Shown: piece by piece, positions 14,660 to 24,424 of the stretch
Layout: every line of letters starts with the position of its first letter
Position numbering within the stretch: position 1 is the first letter of the stretch
From: Porphyromonadaceae bacterium
GTDB taxonomy: Bacteria > Bacteroidota > Bacteroidia > Bacteroidales > Dysgonomonadaceae
NCBI GenBank assembly: GCA_021372865.1
Contig: JAJFTO010000010.1
Coordinates: 1-55,147 of the forward strand
Direction of reading: 5' to 3'
Length of the DNA stretch: 55,147 nucleotides
Made by a program: the position numbers and the translations under genes
The notes under the pieces: generated by a model
What the model was told of the DNA's origin: nothing
What the model saw: the letters and a program-made list of their open reading frames with translations, nothing else
The model's database searches: none

Positions 14660-17600
14660 ATGGATCAAAATAATATCTTCCGCCGTCTTCGGGCACAGGA
14701 AAAAAAATCGCTTTATTCATTTGAAAATGAGCATGATGCCTGTGGAGTGGGTCTGGTTGCCACCCTGAACGGGGAGAAATCACACACCATTGTAGAAAAA
14801 GGGCTGCAGGTACTGGAAAACATGGTGCATCGGGGTGCGGAGAGTGCCGACAATATCACTGGTGACGGAGCCGGCATCCTGGTACAAATACCGCACGAGT
14901 TCATCCTGTTGCAGGGTATTGCCGTACCCGCAGAAGGAAGGTATGGTACCGGGCTTGTGTTTCTTCCCCGGAAGCAGGAAGAGCGTGAGTTTTGTATCAA
15001 GGTGATCGAGGAAAAAATTGCCGAAGCACAGCTCACACTTCTTTTCATCCGCGATGTACCTGTCAACAGCGAATGCCTGGGGGAGATCGCCCGTTCGAAT
15101 GAGCCGGTCATCAAACAGTTATTTATCACCGGCAACGGATCACAAGACGAATTGGAGAGAAGCCTCTACCTGTTTAGAAAAAAAGTGGAAAAAGCGCTTT
15201 CCAATACTGCCATGGCCATTGACCGGAGTTTCTACATCGTCAGTCTCTCGACCAGGCAGATGATCTATAAGGGAATGTTGTCGTCGATGCAGCTCCGGCA
15301 GTACTTTCCCGATCTCTCCGACCCCAATTTTACCAGCCGCACAGCCATGGTGCACTCCCGTTTCAGCACCAACACTTTTCCTACCTGGGATCTGGCCCAG
15401 CCTTTCCGCATGCTCGCCCACAACGGTGAGATCAACACCATCCGGGGTAACCGACAGTGGATGCAGAGCCGCGAGAGTGTACTCAAGTCGGACCTCCTGG
15501 GCGACCTGTCACCCCTCTACCCCATCGTACAGCCACACATGAGCGACAGCGCCTCGGTGGACAATGTGCTGGAGTTTCTGGTGATGTCGGGCAAGACACT
15601 ACCCCACGCCATGGCGATGATGGTCCCCGAGAGTTTCAACGACAAAAATCCCATCTCCGACGGGCTGAAAGCATTTTACGAATATCACAGCATGCTGATG
15701 GAGCCATGGGACGGGCCGGCCACGCTTATCTTCAGCGACGGTCGTTATGCAGGCGGCATGCTCGACCGCAACGGTCTTCGTCCCGCCCGTTACACCATCA
15801 CCCACGACGACACCCTGATCATTGCCTCCGAAACGGGCACTATTGAACCGGATGCTCCACAGATCAAAGCACGGGGAAGGTTGAAACCGGGAAAAATGCT
15901 CATCGTGGATACCCTTACTGGAAAGATATATTCCGACAATGAGCTGAAAGATGAACTGGCCCATGCTTTCCCTTATCGCGAGTGGCTCAATAAAAACTGC
16001 GTGAATCTCGACGATATCTCTTCGGGTCGCCATGTAAATAACGATGTGGACAGCTATGAGTACCTGCTGAAAGCATTCGGATATTCCAACGAGGACCTTG
16101 AATTTCTGATTAAACCCATGGCAATGGAAGGAAAGGAACCAGTCTCTTCCATGGGAAATGATGTGACACTGGCTGCCTTGTCCGACAAGCCACAACGGCT
16201 CTTCAACTATTTCCGGCAACAGTTTGCACAGGTGACCAACCCCCCCATCGATTCCATCCGGGAGGAGCTGGTAATGTCGCTGACCGGTTATCTGGGAGCC
16301 ATCCACCAAAACCTCCTCGAAGAGATACCCGCGCTCTCGGGCATAGTAAAGATAAAAAGCCCCATCCTTACCAACACCCAGTTCGACATTCTGTCGAACC
16401 TCCGCTACAAAGGATTCTCCACAGCGGTGATTCCAATGCTCTTTGACCCCGCAGGCGGTGCACAAGGGCTGAAAGAAGCAGTAGATGATCTCTGTCGCTC
16501 TGTAGAAAGGGCCGTGGATGAGGGAAAGAACTACATCATCCTCAGCGACAGGGGTGTGAATGCGGGAAATGCACCCATCCCGTCGTTGCTGGCCACTTCG
16601 GCGGTACATCTGTACCTGGTGGAAAAAAGAAAACGAATGCAGATCGACATCGTGGTGGAAAGTGCCGAACCCCGGGAGGTGATGCACTTCGCACTCCTCT
16701 TCGGCTTCGGTGCCAATGCGGTGAATCCCTATCTGGTCTTCGCGATTCTGTCGCAGAAAGTGAAGTCGGGAGAAATTCAACTCGATTTCGACACCGCGAA
16801 GAAAAACTACATCAAATCGGTCAGCAAAGGGTTACTGAAGGTACTCTCCAAGATGGGCAACTCTACCCTCCGCAGCTATCGTGGTGCACATATCTTCGAG
16901 GCCCTCGGTATCTCTTCCTCTGTGCTGAACGCCTATTTCAAGGGAACCGCCTCCAAGATTGAAGGAATCGACATGGAAGATATTGCCCGGGAGGTATTGC
17001 AACCTTTCAACGAAGCTTTTAGTGAAATGGAGAACGAACCCTTCCGGCTGAGGAGTGCGGGAAACTATGCATACCGCATTGAAGGAGAGAATCATGCGTG
17101 GAATCCGGAGACCATCTCCCGGCTGCAGATCGCTACAAAGACCGGAGACTACCGTCTCTTCAAAGAGTACACGAAGCTGATCAACGAGAAGGAGCAACCC
17201 TCATTTATCCGGGATCTGCTCGATTTCACACGAGCGCCCATCGACATCGCCGAGGTAGAGCCGGTGGAGAGGATCATGAAGCGGTTCTGTACCGGCGCCA
17301 TGTCCTACGGCTCCATCAGCAAGGAAGCGCACGAGGCACTGGCCATTGCCATGAACATCATTGGCGGCAGGAGCAACACCGGAGAAGGAGGGGAAGATCC
17401 GGAACGGTTCAAACCGCAGGAAGACGGGCTCTCCCGCAGGAGTGCCATCAAGCAGGTGGCTTCCGGCCGGTTTGGCGTCACCACCGAGTACCTCGTCAAT
17501 GCCGACGAGCTTCAGATAAAGATCGCCCAGGGAGCAAAACCGGGAGAGGGGGGCCAGCTGCCCGGGTATAAAGTAGACAACATCATCGCCAAAACAAGAC

Positions 17601-19192
17601 ACTCCATACCGGGAATCTCCCTGATATCCCCTCCCCCGCATCACGACATCTATTCGATTGAAGACCTGGCTCAGCTCATATTCGATCTGAAGAATGTAAA
17701 CCCGAGAGCGGTCGTCAGCGTAAAACTGGTATCGGAGAGCGGCGTGGGAACCATCGCCGCCGGCGTGGCCAAGGCAAAGGCCGATCTGATCGTGATCAGC
17801 GGTTCGGAAGGAGGTACTGGAGCCAGCCCGGCCAGCTCCATCAAACATGCCGGTCTGCCACTAGAGATCGGTCTGGCTGAGACACAGCAGACACTGGTGC
17901 TGAATAACCTGCGGGGAAAGGTGAGACTTCAAACCGATGGTCAATTGAAAACGGGACGCGACATCGTGATCGCCGCCATGCTCGGTGCCGAAGAGTTTGG
18001 CTTTGCCACCAGCGCACTCATCGTACTGGGGTGCGTGATGATGCGCAAATGTCACCTCAACACCTGCCCCGTGGGAGTAGCCACCCAGGATGCCGAGCTG
18101 CGTAAACGCTTCATGGGTCGTTACGAATATCTGGTAAACTATTTCCGTTTTCTGGCTGAAGACACCCGTGAGCAGCTCGCAGCGATGGGGTTCAGATCGC
18201 TGGATGAGATCGTGGGAAGGGCAGACCTGCTCATGCGTAAACATTTCCCCGCTTTGTCCAAGACTGAGAAAATCGATCTCTCGAAGATCATCTTTTACCC
18301 CGATGAAGCAAACAGGTTTGCCATTCGACGTGCAGGCGGACAGCATCACAAGATTGAAGACGTACTTGATCGAAAGCTTATCAGCGAAGCATTACCGGCC
18401 ATCGACTTCCTGCAGCCTGTCGACATCAAATCGAAAATAAAAAATACCGACAGAACCACCGGTGCCATGCTTTCGGGAGAGATAGCACGACGGTACGGAC
18501 AGGCGGGGTTACCCGAAAAAACCATCACAGCCTACTTTGAAGGCTCGGCAGGGCAAAGCTTCGGTGCCTTCCTGGTACAAGGAATTACTTTTTATCTGCA
18601 CGGCGATACCAACGACTACATGGGCAAGGGACTCTCTGGCGGACAAATTGTCGTGACACCTCCCCAGGGAAGTACCTTCAGACCGGAAGAGAACATCATC
18701 TGCGGCAACACCTCCCTCTATGGGGCCACCAGTGGTGAAGTATACATCAACGGCATTGCCGGCGAACGGTTTTGCGTACGCAACTCGGGTGCCACAGCCG
18801 TGGTGGAGGGAGCAGGCGACCACTGCTGCGAGTACATGACCGGTGGTTGTGTGGTGGTACTGGGTAGTACCGGGCGCAACTTTGCGGCAGGCATGAGTGG
18901 CGGCGTGGCTTATGTGCTTAATACAAAGAACGACTTCGACTATTACTGCAACATGGAAATGGTAGAGCTGTCGCTGGTAGAGGATCTGTCCGATGTCCGG
19001 GAGCTGAAAAGCCTCCTCGCCAAACACCAGCAGTACACCAACAGTGAACTGGCAAAACAGATACTCGACAATTGGGACCTGTATGTGGAACAGTTTATCA
19101 AGGTGGTACCCATCGAATTCAAGAAGGTGCTGCAGGAAAGGAAAATGGCAGAACTGAATCAAAAGATTGCAGTCGTGGAAAGGGATTATTAA
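14660..19192 (+). CDS. gltB: glutamate synthase large subunit (GOGAT alpha)
   Basis: 1510 aa, full length. Transfers the glutamine amide to 2-oxoglutarate. Domain order: class II glutaminase with nucleophile Cys28 exposed after propeptide removal (EHDACGVGLV); a central domain; the FMN-binding synthase TIM barrel (EGGEDPERFK, GAKPGEGGQLPG, SGSEGGTGASPASS); 3Fe-4S cluster cysteines in MRKCHLNTCPVGVATQD; and a C-terminal glycine-repeat beta-helix (GKGLSGGQIVVTPPQ). Start ATG 14660, 17 bp before gltD at the other end, so one operon. Long antisense reading frames across this gene are codon-bias shadows. Works with GltD and GlnN as the GS-GOGAT route. Confidence 0.98.
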   Translation: MDQNNIFRRLRAQEKKSLYSFENEHDACGVGLVATLNGEKSHTIVEKGLQVLENMVHRGAESADNITGDGAGILVQIPHEFILLQGIAVPAEGRYGTGLVFLPRKQEEREFCIKVIEEKIAEAQLTLLFIRDVPVNSECLGEIARSNEPVIKQLFITGNGSQDELERSLYLFRKKVEKALSNTAMAIDRSFYIVSLSTRQMIYKGMLSSMQLRQYFPDLSDPNFTSRTAMVHSRFSTNTFPTWDLAQPFRMLAHNGEINTIRGNRQWMQSRESVLKSDLLGDLSPLYPIVQPHMSDSASVDNVLEFLVMSGKTLPHAMAMMVPESFNDKNPISDGLKAFYEYHSMLMEPWDGPATLIFSDGRYAGGMLDRNGLRPARYTITHDDTLIIASETGTIEPDAPQIKARGRLKPGKMLIVDTLTGKIYSDNELKDELAHAFPYREWLNKNCVNLDDISSGRHVNNDVDSYEYLLKAFGYSNEDLEFLIKPMAMEGKEPVSSMGNDVTLAALSDKPQRLFNYFRQQFAQVTNPPIDSIREELVMSLTGYLGAIHQNLLEEIPALSGIVKIKSPILTNTQFDILSNLRYKGFSTAVIPMLFDPAGGAQGLKEAVDDLCRSVERAVDEGKNYIILSDRGVNAGNAPIPSLLATSAVHLYLVEKRKRMQIDIVVESAEPREVMHFALLFGFGANAVNPYLVFAILSQKVKSGEIQLDFDTAKKNYIKSVSKGLLKVLSKMGNSTLRSYRGAHIFEALGISSSVLNAYFKGTASKIEGIDMEDIAREVLQPFNEAFSEMENEPFRLRSAGNYAYRIEGENHAWNPETISRLQIATKTGDYRLFKEYTKLINEKEQPSFIRDLLDFTRAPIDIAEVEPVERIMKRFCTGAMSYGSISKEAHEALAIAMNIIGGRSNTGEGGEDPERFKPQEDGLSRRSAIKQVASGRFGVTTEYLVNADELQIKIAQGAKPGEGGQLPGYKVDNIIAKTRHSIPGISLISPPPHHDIYSIEDLAQLIFDLKNVNPRAVVSVKLVSESGVGTIAAGVAKAKADLIVISGSEGGTGASPASSIKHAGLPLEIGLAETQQTLVLNNLRGKVRLQTDGQLKTGRDIVIAAMLGAEEFGFATSALIVLGCVMMRKCHLNTCPVGVATQDAELRKRFMGRYEYLVNYFRFLAEDTREQLAAMGFRSLDEIVGRADLLMRKHFPALSKTEKIDLSKIIFYPDEANRFAIRRAGGQHHKIEDVLDRKLISEALPAIDFLQPVDIKSKIKNTDRTTGAMLSGEIARRYGQAGLPEKTITAYFEGSAGQSFGAFLVQGITFYLHGDTNDYMGKGLSGGQIVVTPPQGSTFRPEENIICGNTSLYGATSGEVYINGIAGERFCVRNSGATAVVEGAGDHCCEYMTGGCVVVLGSTGRNFAAGMSGGVAYVLNTKNDFDYYCNMEMVELSLVEDLSDVRELKSLLAKHQQYTNSELAKQILDNWDLYVEQFIKVVPIEFKKVLQERKMAELNQKIAVVERDY

Positions 19193-19209
19193 TTCAAACA
19201 ACAGCAATT

Positions 19210-20667
19210 ATGGGAAATCCAAAAGCATTTATGACGATACCGAGAAAGGAAGCCGGCTATCGTCTCATCAGCGAAAGAATATATGACCACGCCGAGGTAG
19301 AACAGACACTGAACCGGGAAGACCGCAAACAACAGGCTTCACGGTGCATGGACTGTGGTATTCCTTTCTGTCACTGGGCCTGCCCGCTCGGCAACAAGAT
19401 GCCCGAGTGGCAGGATTACATTTACAAGGGTGACTGGAAAAGAGGGATGGAGGTGTTGCATGAAACCAACAATTTTCCGGAGTTTACCGGACGGGTCTGT
19501 CCCGCTCCCTGTGAAAAATCGTGCGTTCTGGCGCTGCACGATGTACCGGTGACCATCCGGGAGAATGAAGCCTCGGTGACGGAGGTAGCTTTCATGGAAG
19601 GGATGATCAAAGCCCGTCCCCCAAAATACCGTACTGGTAGGAAAGTGGCCATCATCGGCTCCGGTCCGGCCGGTCTCGCAGCGGCACAACAACTGAACCG
19701 CAAGGGACATCTCGTCACCGTATATGAGAAAGACCGCACACCTGGCGGCCTTCTCCGCTATGGGATTCCCAATTTCAAGCTGAGCAAGCAGGTCATCGAC
19801 CGGCGGCTGAAACTGTTGATGGAAGAGGGCATCACGTTTGTGAACAATACAGAAATAGGGAAAGATATTCCCGGGAGGCAGATCCTGATGGAATATGATG
19901 CCATCTGCCTGGCTACAGGAGCCGGCAAACCGAGAGATATCACACCGGAAGGGCGTGAACTGAAAGGCATTCACTTTGCGTTGGATTTTCTCTCGCAGCA
20001 AATAAGAGTACTCCAAAGTGAAGAACTGGCTGGAGCTGAGCGAATATCGGCCAAAGGCAAACATGTGCTGGTGATAGGTGGTGGCGACACCGGATCCGAC
20101 TGTGTGGGCACATCCATCCGGCAAGGAGCCAAGAGCGTAACCCAGATTGAGATTATGCCCAAACCACCGGTCGGAAAGAATCCGGCGACACCCTGGCCCA
20201 ACCCTTTTCCGCAGATACTGAAAACATCTTCCTCCCATGAGGAGGGATGTGACCGTCACTGGCTACTCAACACCATCTCCTTCAGGGGAGAAAACGGCTT
20301 CGTGAAGGAAGCGACTGCCGAATCGGTTCGTTGGGAAAAAGATGCCAACGGACGCTTTACGATGATCTCCTCGGGGCAGCCCGAAATCCTGAAAGCCGAT
20401 CTGGTGCTGCTGGCGCTTGGGTTCTTGCACCCCGTACACGAAGGGCTGCTCGATGAACTGGGTGTGGCCTACGACATGCGGGGCAATGTGGCAGTGGGAA
20501 AGCAGCACAACAGCAGCATATCTAAAGTATTTGCCGCGGGCGACACCATCATGGGAGCCAGCCTGGTAGTCAAGGCAATTGCTTCGGGACGGAAGGTGGC
20601 GGAAGATATTCACCGTTTTATCAGCAGTCAGCTGTCAGCAGTCAGCGATCAGCCATCAGCTTTTTAG
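19210..20667 (+). CDS. gltD: glutamate synthase small subunit (GOGAT beta)
   Basis: About 485 aa. Supplies electrons from NAD(P)H to GltB. The N-terminal cysteine-rich 4Fe-4S region has CMDCGIPFCHWACPLGNK and CPAPCEKSCV (residues ~43-105); the FAD-binding motif is IIGSGPAGLAAAQQL (~155) and the NAD(P)H motif VIGGGDTGSDCVGTS (~290). The frame extends upstream to 19072 inside gltB, but the ATG at 19210, 17 bp after gltB, gives the family N-terminus. The last ~14 residues (SSQLSAVSDQPSAF) are encoded by a heptamer repeat array that also supplies the sequence just before the stop, so this tail is probably a late addition without function. Confidence 0.97.
   Translation: MGNPKAFMTIPRKEAGYRLISERIYDHAEVEQTLNREDRKQQASRCMDCGIPFCHWACPLGNKMPEWQDYIYKGDWKRGMEVLHETNNFPEFTGRVCPAPCEKSCVLALHDVPVTIRENEASVTEVAFMEGMIKARPPKYRTGRKVAIIGSGPAGLAAAQQLNRKGHLVTVYEKDRTPGGLLRYGIPNFKLSKQVIDRRLKLLMEEGITFVNNTEIGKDIPGRQILMEYDAICLATGAGKPRDITPEGRELKGIHFALDFLSQQIRVLQSEELAGAERISAKGKHVLVIGGGDTGSDCVGTSIRQGAKSVTQIEIMPKPPVGKNPATPWPNPFPQILKTSSSHEEGCDRHWLLNTISFRGENGFVKEATAESVRWEKDANGRFTMISSGQPEILKADLVLLALGFLHPVHEGLLDELGVAYDMRGNVAVGKQHNSSISKVFAAGDTIMGASLVVKAIASGRKVAEDIHRFISSQLSAVSDQPSAF
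20621..20662. repeat. degenerate heptamer array (TCAGCNN x6) forming the 3' end of gltD
   Basis: Six units in register on the plus strand: TCAGCAG, TCAGCTG, TCAGCAG, TCAGCGA, TCAGCCA, TCAGCTT. The reverse complement has the same GCTGATN-like unit as the array at 8244-8292. A further partial unit (TTTCAGCGATC) is near 20705. The array is translated as the GltD C-terminal tail. Confidence 0.8.
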
Positions 20668-20753
20668 TTGGGTTAGTTACAGATTCAACGGCCATGGATT
20701 AAGCTTTCAGCGATCATCAAATTAATAAATCAGTAATCAACAAATCAATTTAT

Positions 20754-22421
20754 ATGTGTGGAATCGTGTGTACATTCAACTTAAAAAAGCCGGAGGAGCA
20801 ACTGCGTCCCCAACTGTTAAAGATGTCGGTCAAGCTGCGTCATCGCGGACCGGATTGCTCGGGAATATTCTCATGCGACAAGGCCATTCTCACGCACGAG
20901 CGGCTTTCCATTGTCGATCCTGCCTCTGGAAAGCAACCGCTTGTCAGCAAAGACGGACAATTGATCCTGGCAGTGAACGGAGAGATATACAATCACCGCG
21001 ATATCCGGAAAAAATATGAGCATGCTTATGAGTTTCTTACCCAATCGGATTGTGAAGTGATCCTGGCACTGTACCGCGATAAAGGACCCGACTTTCTGGA
21101 AGAGCTGAACGGCATCTTTGCCTTTGCCCTCTACGACCGGGAAAAAGATCTGTTCCTGATCGGACGTGATCATATCGGAATCATTCCCCTTTATCAGGGA
21201 TGGGATCGCGACGGCGCTTATTACGTTGCCTCGGAGTTGAAAGCATTGGAAGGGTTTTGCAACAAGATTGAAGAATTTCTCCCGGGACATTATTATTACA
21301 GTCCCGATGGCAGACCCACCCAATGGTACAGTCGCGACTGGATGGAGTATGATCGGGTAAAAGAAAATGTCTCTGACGTGGAGGAATTGAGAAAAGCAAT
21401 GGAGGACGCCGTACAAAGGCAGCTGATGAGCGATGTGCCGTACGGGGTTTTGCTGTCGGGCGGACTCGATTCGTCGATCATCTCAGCCGTGGCAAAAAAG
21501 TTTGCCGCCAAACGGGTGGAGACCGACAACAGGGAAGATGCCTGGTGGCCGCAGCTGCACTCTTTCGCCATCGGGCTGGAAGGATCACCCGACCTGGTTG
21601 CAGCCCGGAAAGTGGCCAAACACATCGGTTCCATCCATCATGAGATTGAATACACCGTGCAGGAAGGCCTCGATGCCATCCGCGACGTAATCTATCACAT
21701 TGAAACCTACGACGTAACCACCGTGCGTGCAAGTACGCCCATGTACCTGATTGCCCGTTATATCAAGTCGATGGGGGTGAAGATGGTGCTTTCCGGTGAA
21801 GGCGCCGACGAGATATTCGGGGGCTACCTCTATTTCCACAAGGCGCCCGATGCGGAAGAGTTCCACAAGGAGACGGTGAGAAAATTGAGCAAGCTGCACC
21901 AGTACGATTGCCTTCGCGCCAACAAGTCACTGGCAGCATGGGGCGTGGAGGGACGCGTCCCGTTCCTCGACAAGGAGTTTCTGGATGTGGCCATGCGGCT
22001 CAATCCTAAAGACAAGATGTCGGGAAACGGAAAAATTGAAAAATATATTCTGCGAAAGGCATTTGAAGATTATCTGCCTGCAGAAGTGACCTGGCGACAG
22101 AAGGAACAATTTTCCGACGGCGTGGGTTACAGCTGGATAGATACGCTGAAAGAGATCGCAAACCGACAGGTGACCGACGAACAGATGGCGAACGTGCACC
22201 ATCGCTTTCCCATCAACCCACCGCTGACCAAAGAAGAATATATTTACCGCACCATCTACTCAGATTTGTTTCCTTCGGATAGCGCCGCTTCATGCGTGCC
22301 TTCCGTGCCTTCTGTCGCCTGCAGCACCCCGGTGGCACTGGCGTGGGACGAAGCTTTCCGAAAGAATGCCGATCCTTCCGGCAGGGCAGTAGGAACGGTA
22401 CATGAGCATGCTTTTAAATAA
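20754..22421 (+). CDS. asnB: asparagine synthase B, glutamine-hydrolysing
   Basis: 555 aa. Makes asparagine from aspartate, ATP and glutamine. It starts MCGIVCTF, giving the N-terminal catalytic Cys of the class II glutaminase domain after Met removal (to ~residue 200), then the ATP-pyrophosphatase domain with the P-loop LLSGGLDSSIISA (~235) and LSGEGADEIFGGYLYF (~350). Close in length and layout to E. coli AsnB. It lies 86 bp after gltD in the same direction and completes the ammonium-assimilation block. Its stop codon (22419-22421) directly abuts the stop of the convergent manC gene, leaving no room for a conventional terminator. Confidence 0.97.
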   Translation: MCGIVCTFNLKKPEEQLRPQLLKMSVKLRHRGPDCSGIFSCDKAILTHERLSIVDPASGKQPLVSKDGQLILAVNGEIYNHRDIRKKYEHAYEFLTQSDCEVILALYRDKGPDFLEELNGIFAFALYDREKDLFLIGRDHIGIIPLYQGWDRDGAYYVASELKALEGFCNKIEEFLPGHYYYSPDGRPTQWYSRDWMEYDRVKENVSDVEELRKAMEDAVQRQLMSDVPYGVLLSGGLDSSIISAVAKKFAAKRVETDNREDAWWPQLHSFAIGLEGSPDLVAARKVAKHIGSIHHEIEYTVQEGLDAIRDVIYHIETYDVTTVRASTPMYLIARYIKSMGVKMVLSGEGADEIFGGYLYFHKAPDAEEFHKETVRKLSKLHQYDCLRANKSLAAWGVEGRVPFLDKEFLDVAMRLNPKDKMSGNGKIEKYILRKAFEDYLPAEVTWRQKEQFSDGVGYSWIDTLKEIANRQVTDEQMANVHHRFPINPPLTKEEYIYRTIYSDLFPSDSAASCVPSVPSVACSTPVALAWDEAFRKNADPSGRAVGTVHEHAFK

Positions 22422-23504
22422 TCACACGTATTCGTCTCCGTAACGGAACTTTACATCTGTCACAAAGTGTTTGATGCGTTGTTCTTCGCTTTTTTTACAT
22501 ATCAGCAACACGTTGTCCGATTCGGCCACGATATAATCCTCTAACCCTTGTAATACGACAAGCTTGTCGTCACTCATCGCCACGATGTTGTCGGTACTTT
22601 CAATATACAATGTTTTGCAATTCAGCTGTGCATTGTTGTCGTTGTCGCGTTGCGACACATCATGCAGTGCACCCCAGGTGCCCAGATCGCTCCAGCCGAA
22701 ATTGGAAATATTTACATATACGTTGTCCGCCTTTTCCAGTATGCCATAGTCAATGGAAATATTCGGGCAAAAGGGAAAACTTGTATCAATAAACTGCTTC
22801 TCTGAAGGGGTATTAAACAATTCTTTCCCTTCGTCAAATTTCTGTACAATGTCGGGCAGATATTTTTTAAACGCATCGACAATGCTGTTCACGTTCCAGA
22901 GAAAAATGCCGGAGTTCCACATAAATTCACCGCTCTCCACAAACTTTCGTGCCAGGTCGATGTTGGGTTTCTCGGTAAATGCTTTCACTTTCTGAATGCC
23001 ATCCATATCCTTTTCATCCACCTGAATATAACCATAACCGGTTTCGGGACGATTGGGTTTTATTCCCAGCGTGAGCAGAACCGGGTTTTGACCTACAAAC
23101 TCCAACCCTTTCTTCATATCGATCTCAAACTGTTCTTCATTCATGATGAGGTGGTCGGAGGGCGCCACAATGATGTTGGCATCCGGGTTTACCGCTCTGA
23201 TTCTGAACGAAGCATAGGCAATGGCCGGTGCAGTATTGCGCCTTATAGGCTCCAGCAAAAGTTGATCTTCTTCAATTTCAGGCAACTGCATTTTAATTGT
23301 TCCAGCGTACGCATCGTTGGTTACGAGGTAGATATTTTCTACGGGAACTATCTTTTTAAAGCGGTCGAAGGTGCTTTGCAGCAACGATCGTCCGGTACCG
23401 AAGAAATCGAGGAACTGCTTGGGTTTGTCTTCCTTACTAAAAGGCCAGAAGCGGCTTCCCACGCCGCCACACATGATCACACAAAAATTATTATTGTTTC
23501 TCAT
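22422..23504 (-). CDS. manC: mannose-1-phosphate guanylyltransferase
   Basis: 360 aa, the short form without a phosphomannose-isomerase domain. Makes GDP-mannose from mannose-1-phosphate and GTP for surface polysaccharide, LPS or fucose pathways. The N-terminal nucleotide-binding signature is CGGVGSRFWPFSKEDKPKQFL (residues ~11-31); other family segments are APSDHLIMNE, TGYGYIQV and KVKAFTEKPN, and FMWNSGIFLWN. Start ATG 23504, a standard N-terminus. Monocistronic as far as seen, converging on asnB with adjacent stop codons. Upstream (to ~23640) is AT-rich with a TATCTTTA box near 23625-23640 on the minus strand that could be a weak promoter. Confidence 0.96.
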   Translation of the reverse strand: MRNNNNFCVIMCGGVGSRFWPFSKEDKPKQFLDFFGTGRSLLQSTFDRFKKIVPVENIYLVTNDAYAGTIKMQLPEIEEDQLLLEPIRRNTAPAIAYASFRIRAVNPDANIIVAPSDHLIMNEEQFEIDMKKGLEFVGQNPVLLTLGIKPNRPETGYGYIQVDEKDMDGIQKVKAFTEKPNIDLARKFVESGEFMWNSGIFLWNVNSIVDAFKKYLPDIVQKFDEGKELFNTPSEKQFIDTSFPFCPNISIDYGILEKADNVYVNISNFGWSDLGTWGALHDVSQRDNDNNAQLNCKTLYIESTDNIVAMSDDKLVVLQGLEDYIVAESDNVLLICKKSEEQRIKHFVTDVKFRYGDEYV

Positions 23505-23718
23505 TCCTAAGATTATATTAATAAAATAAAATTTCCATAGGGCGCTAAATGACTATTTTTCGCGGGTTTGTGTCATAAATAACATCTTATTTTTACAATT
23601 TCTTTAAACCCCGCTTTTTGCACCCTTAAAGATACAAACAAAAGAACATCCGGAGGGAAAAGGGTGGTTAAATTGCATAAAAATAAAGATAACTTTTTCG
23701 TAATCCCGAAAATATATG

Positions 23719-23726
23719 TACTTTTG
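23719..23726 (+). promoter_or_regulatory. promoter -7 box for tRNA-Leu
   Basis: TACTTTTG matches the TAnnTTTG consensus of Bacteroidetes promoters and lies about 20 nt before the tRNA 5' end, the expected distance for a short leader. No clear -33 TTTG is seen. Confidence 0.5.
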
Positions 23727-23746
23727 CACTCACTTTTCTACAAGAT

Positions 23747-23830
23747 GCCCAGATGGCGGAATTGGTAGACGCGCTGGTCTCAAACACCAGTGGATTCACT
23801 TCCATGCCGGTTCGATCCCGGCTCTGGGTA
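23747..23830 (+). tRNA. tRNA-Leu (anticodon CAA)
   Basis: 84 nt without an encoded CCA. Acceptor arms GCCCAGA (23747-23753) and TCTGGGT (23823-23829) pair with one G-T closing pair; discriminator base A. The anticodon stem CTGGT/ACCAG encloses CTCAAAC, giving anticodon CAA (reads UUG). A long variable arm typical of class II tRNAs and a T-arm with loop TTCGATC between CCGG-type stems are present. An AT-rich, mobile-element-containing region starts directly after it. Confidence 0.95.
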
Positions 23831-23834
23831 CTAT

Positions 23835-23881
23835 AAAACCTTTTTAATGAGCTTAAATATAGCAAATTAGAAAGGTTTTTT
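23835..23881 (+). terminator. rho-independent terminator after tRNA-Leu
   Basis: AAAACCTTTTTAAT (23835-23848) pairs with ATTAGAAAGGTTTT (23866-23879) over 14 bp with one T-G wobble and a 17-nt loop, followed by T residues. It begins 5 nt after the tRNA. Confidence 0.75.
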
Positions 23882-23970
23882 GTTTTACTACTGAAACAAT
23901 ACTGAAACATTTTTATACATACCTATTACCTCCAAAAAAATCTTTTTCTTGTTTACATTTTATTCATTTC

Positions 23971-24258
23971 TTGCATAGTAAAAAATTCAGCTATACAATT
24001 GGTATGGCTGATTATCAGTATACTGACGCTATCCGGCGACTGATTTACACCACCAACACGGTGGAGCGATACCATCGCCAGATTCGCAAAGTGACAAAAA
24101 ACAAAGTTGTTTTCACCAATGAAAAGACGTTGGAAAAAATGGTTTATATGGCCTGCCGTAATATCCGCAAGAAATGGACCATGCTCTTGAAAGACTGGGG
24201 ACAAACAGCCCAGCAGCTGACAATTCTTTTTCAAAAAAGATTTAAACTTTTCGATTAA
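23971..24258 (+). pseudogene. 3' remnant of an IS256-family (mutator-type) transposase
   Basis: Only about 95 codons remain. The segment AIRRLIYTTNTVERYHRQIRK, then KVVFTNEKTLEKMVYMACRN, IRKKW and WGQTAQQL, is the C-terminal signature of IS256-family DDE transposases, which are ~400 aa when complete. The catalytic Asp/Asp residues and DNA-binding part are missing, and the first ~15 codons do not fit the family, so the 5' part was lost. Its end is natural (TAA 24258). The remnant lies 140 bp after tRNA-Leu and just before the GH92 gene, marking an insertion history at the border of this AT-rich region. Confidence 0.88.
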
Positions 24259-24424
24259 ATTTTTGATAATAATGGCGATTCAATAATTTTCATTAGTTTT
24301 GTGGTGACCAACAAAACGATGGCGATACTTTGAACCATTGGAAAATGGCGTTGAATTAACAATGAAAATAAAACCTTACACAGTTTAATTTACACAACCC
24401 TAATTTTCATCAAAATCAAATAAT

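Noticed and set aside
15599..16780. 393-codon reading frame antisense to gltB
   Set aside because: It lies wholly within a strongly conserved gene of high GC; such long antisense frames arise from codon bias.
19339..20259. 306-codon reading frame antisense to gltD
   Set aside because: Shadow of a well-supported gene, no independent promoter or domain.
23668..23910. 80-codon minus-strand reading frame covering tRNA-Leu
   Set aside because: It reads through a clear tRNA and its terminator, so it is not a protein gene.
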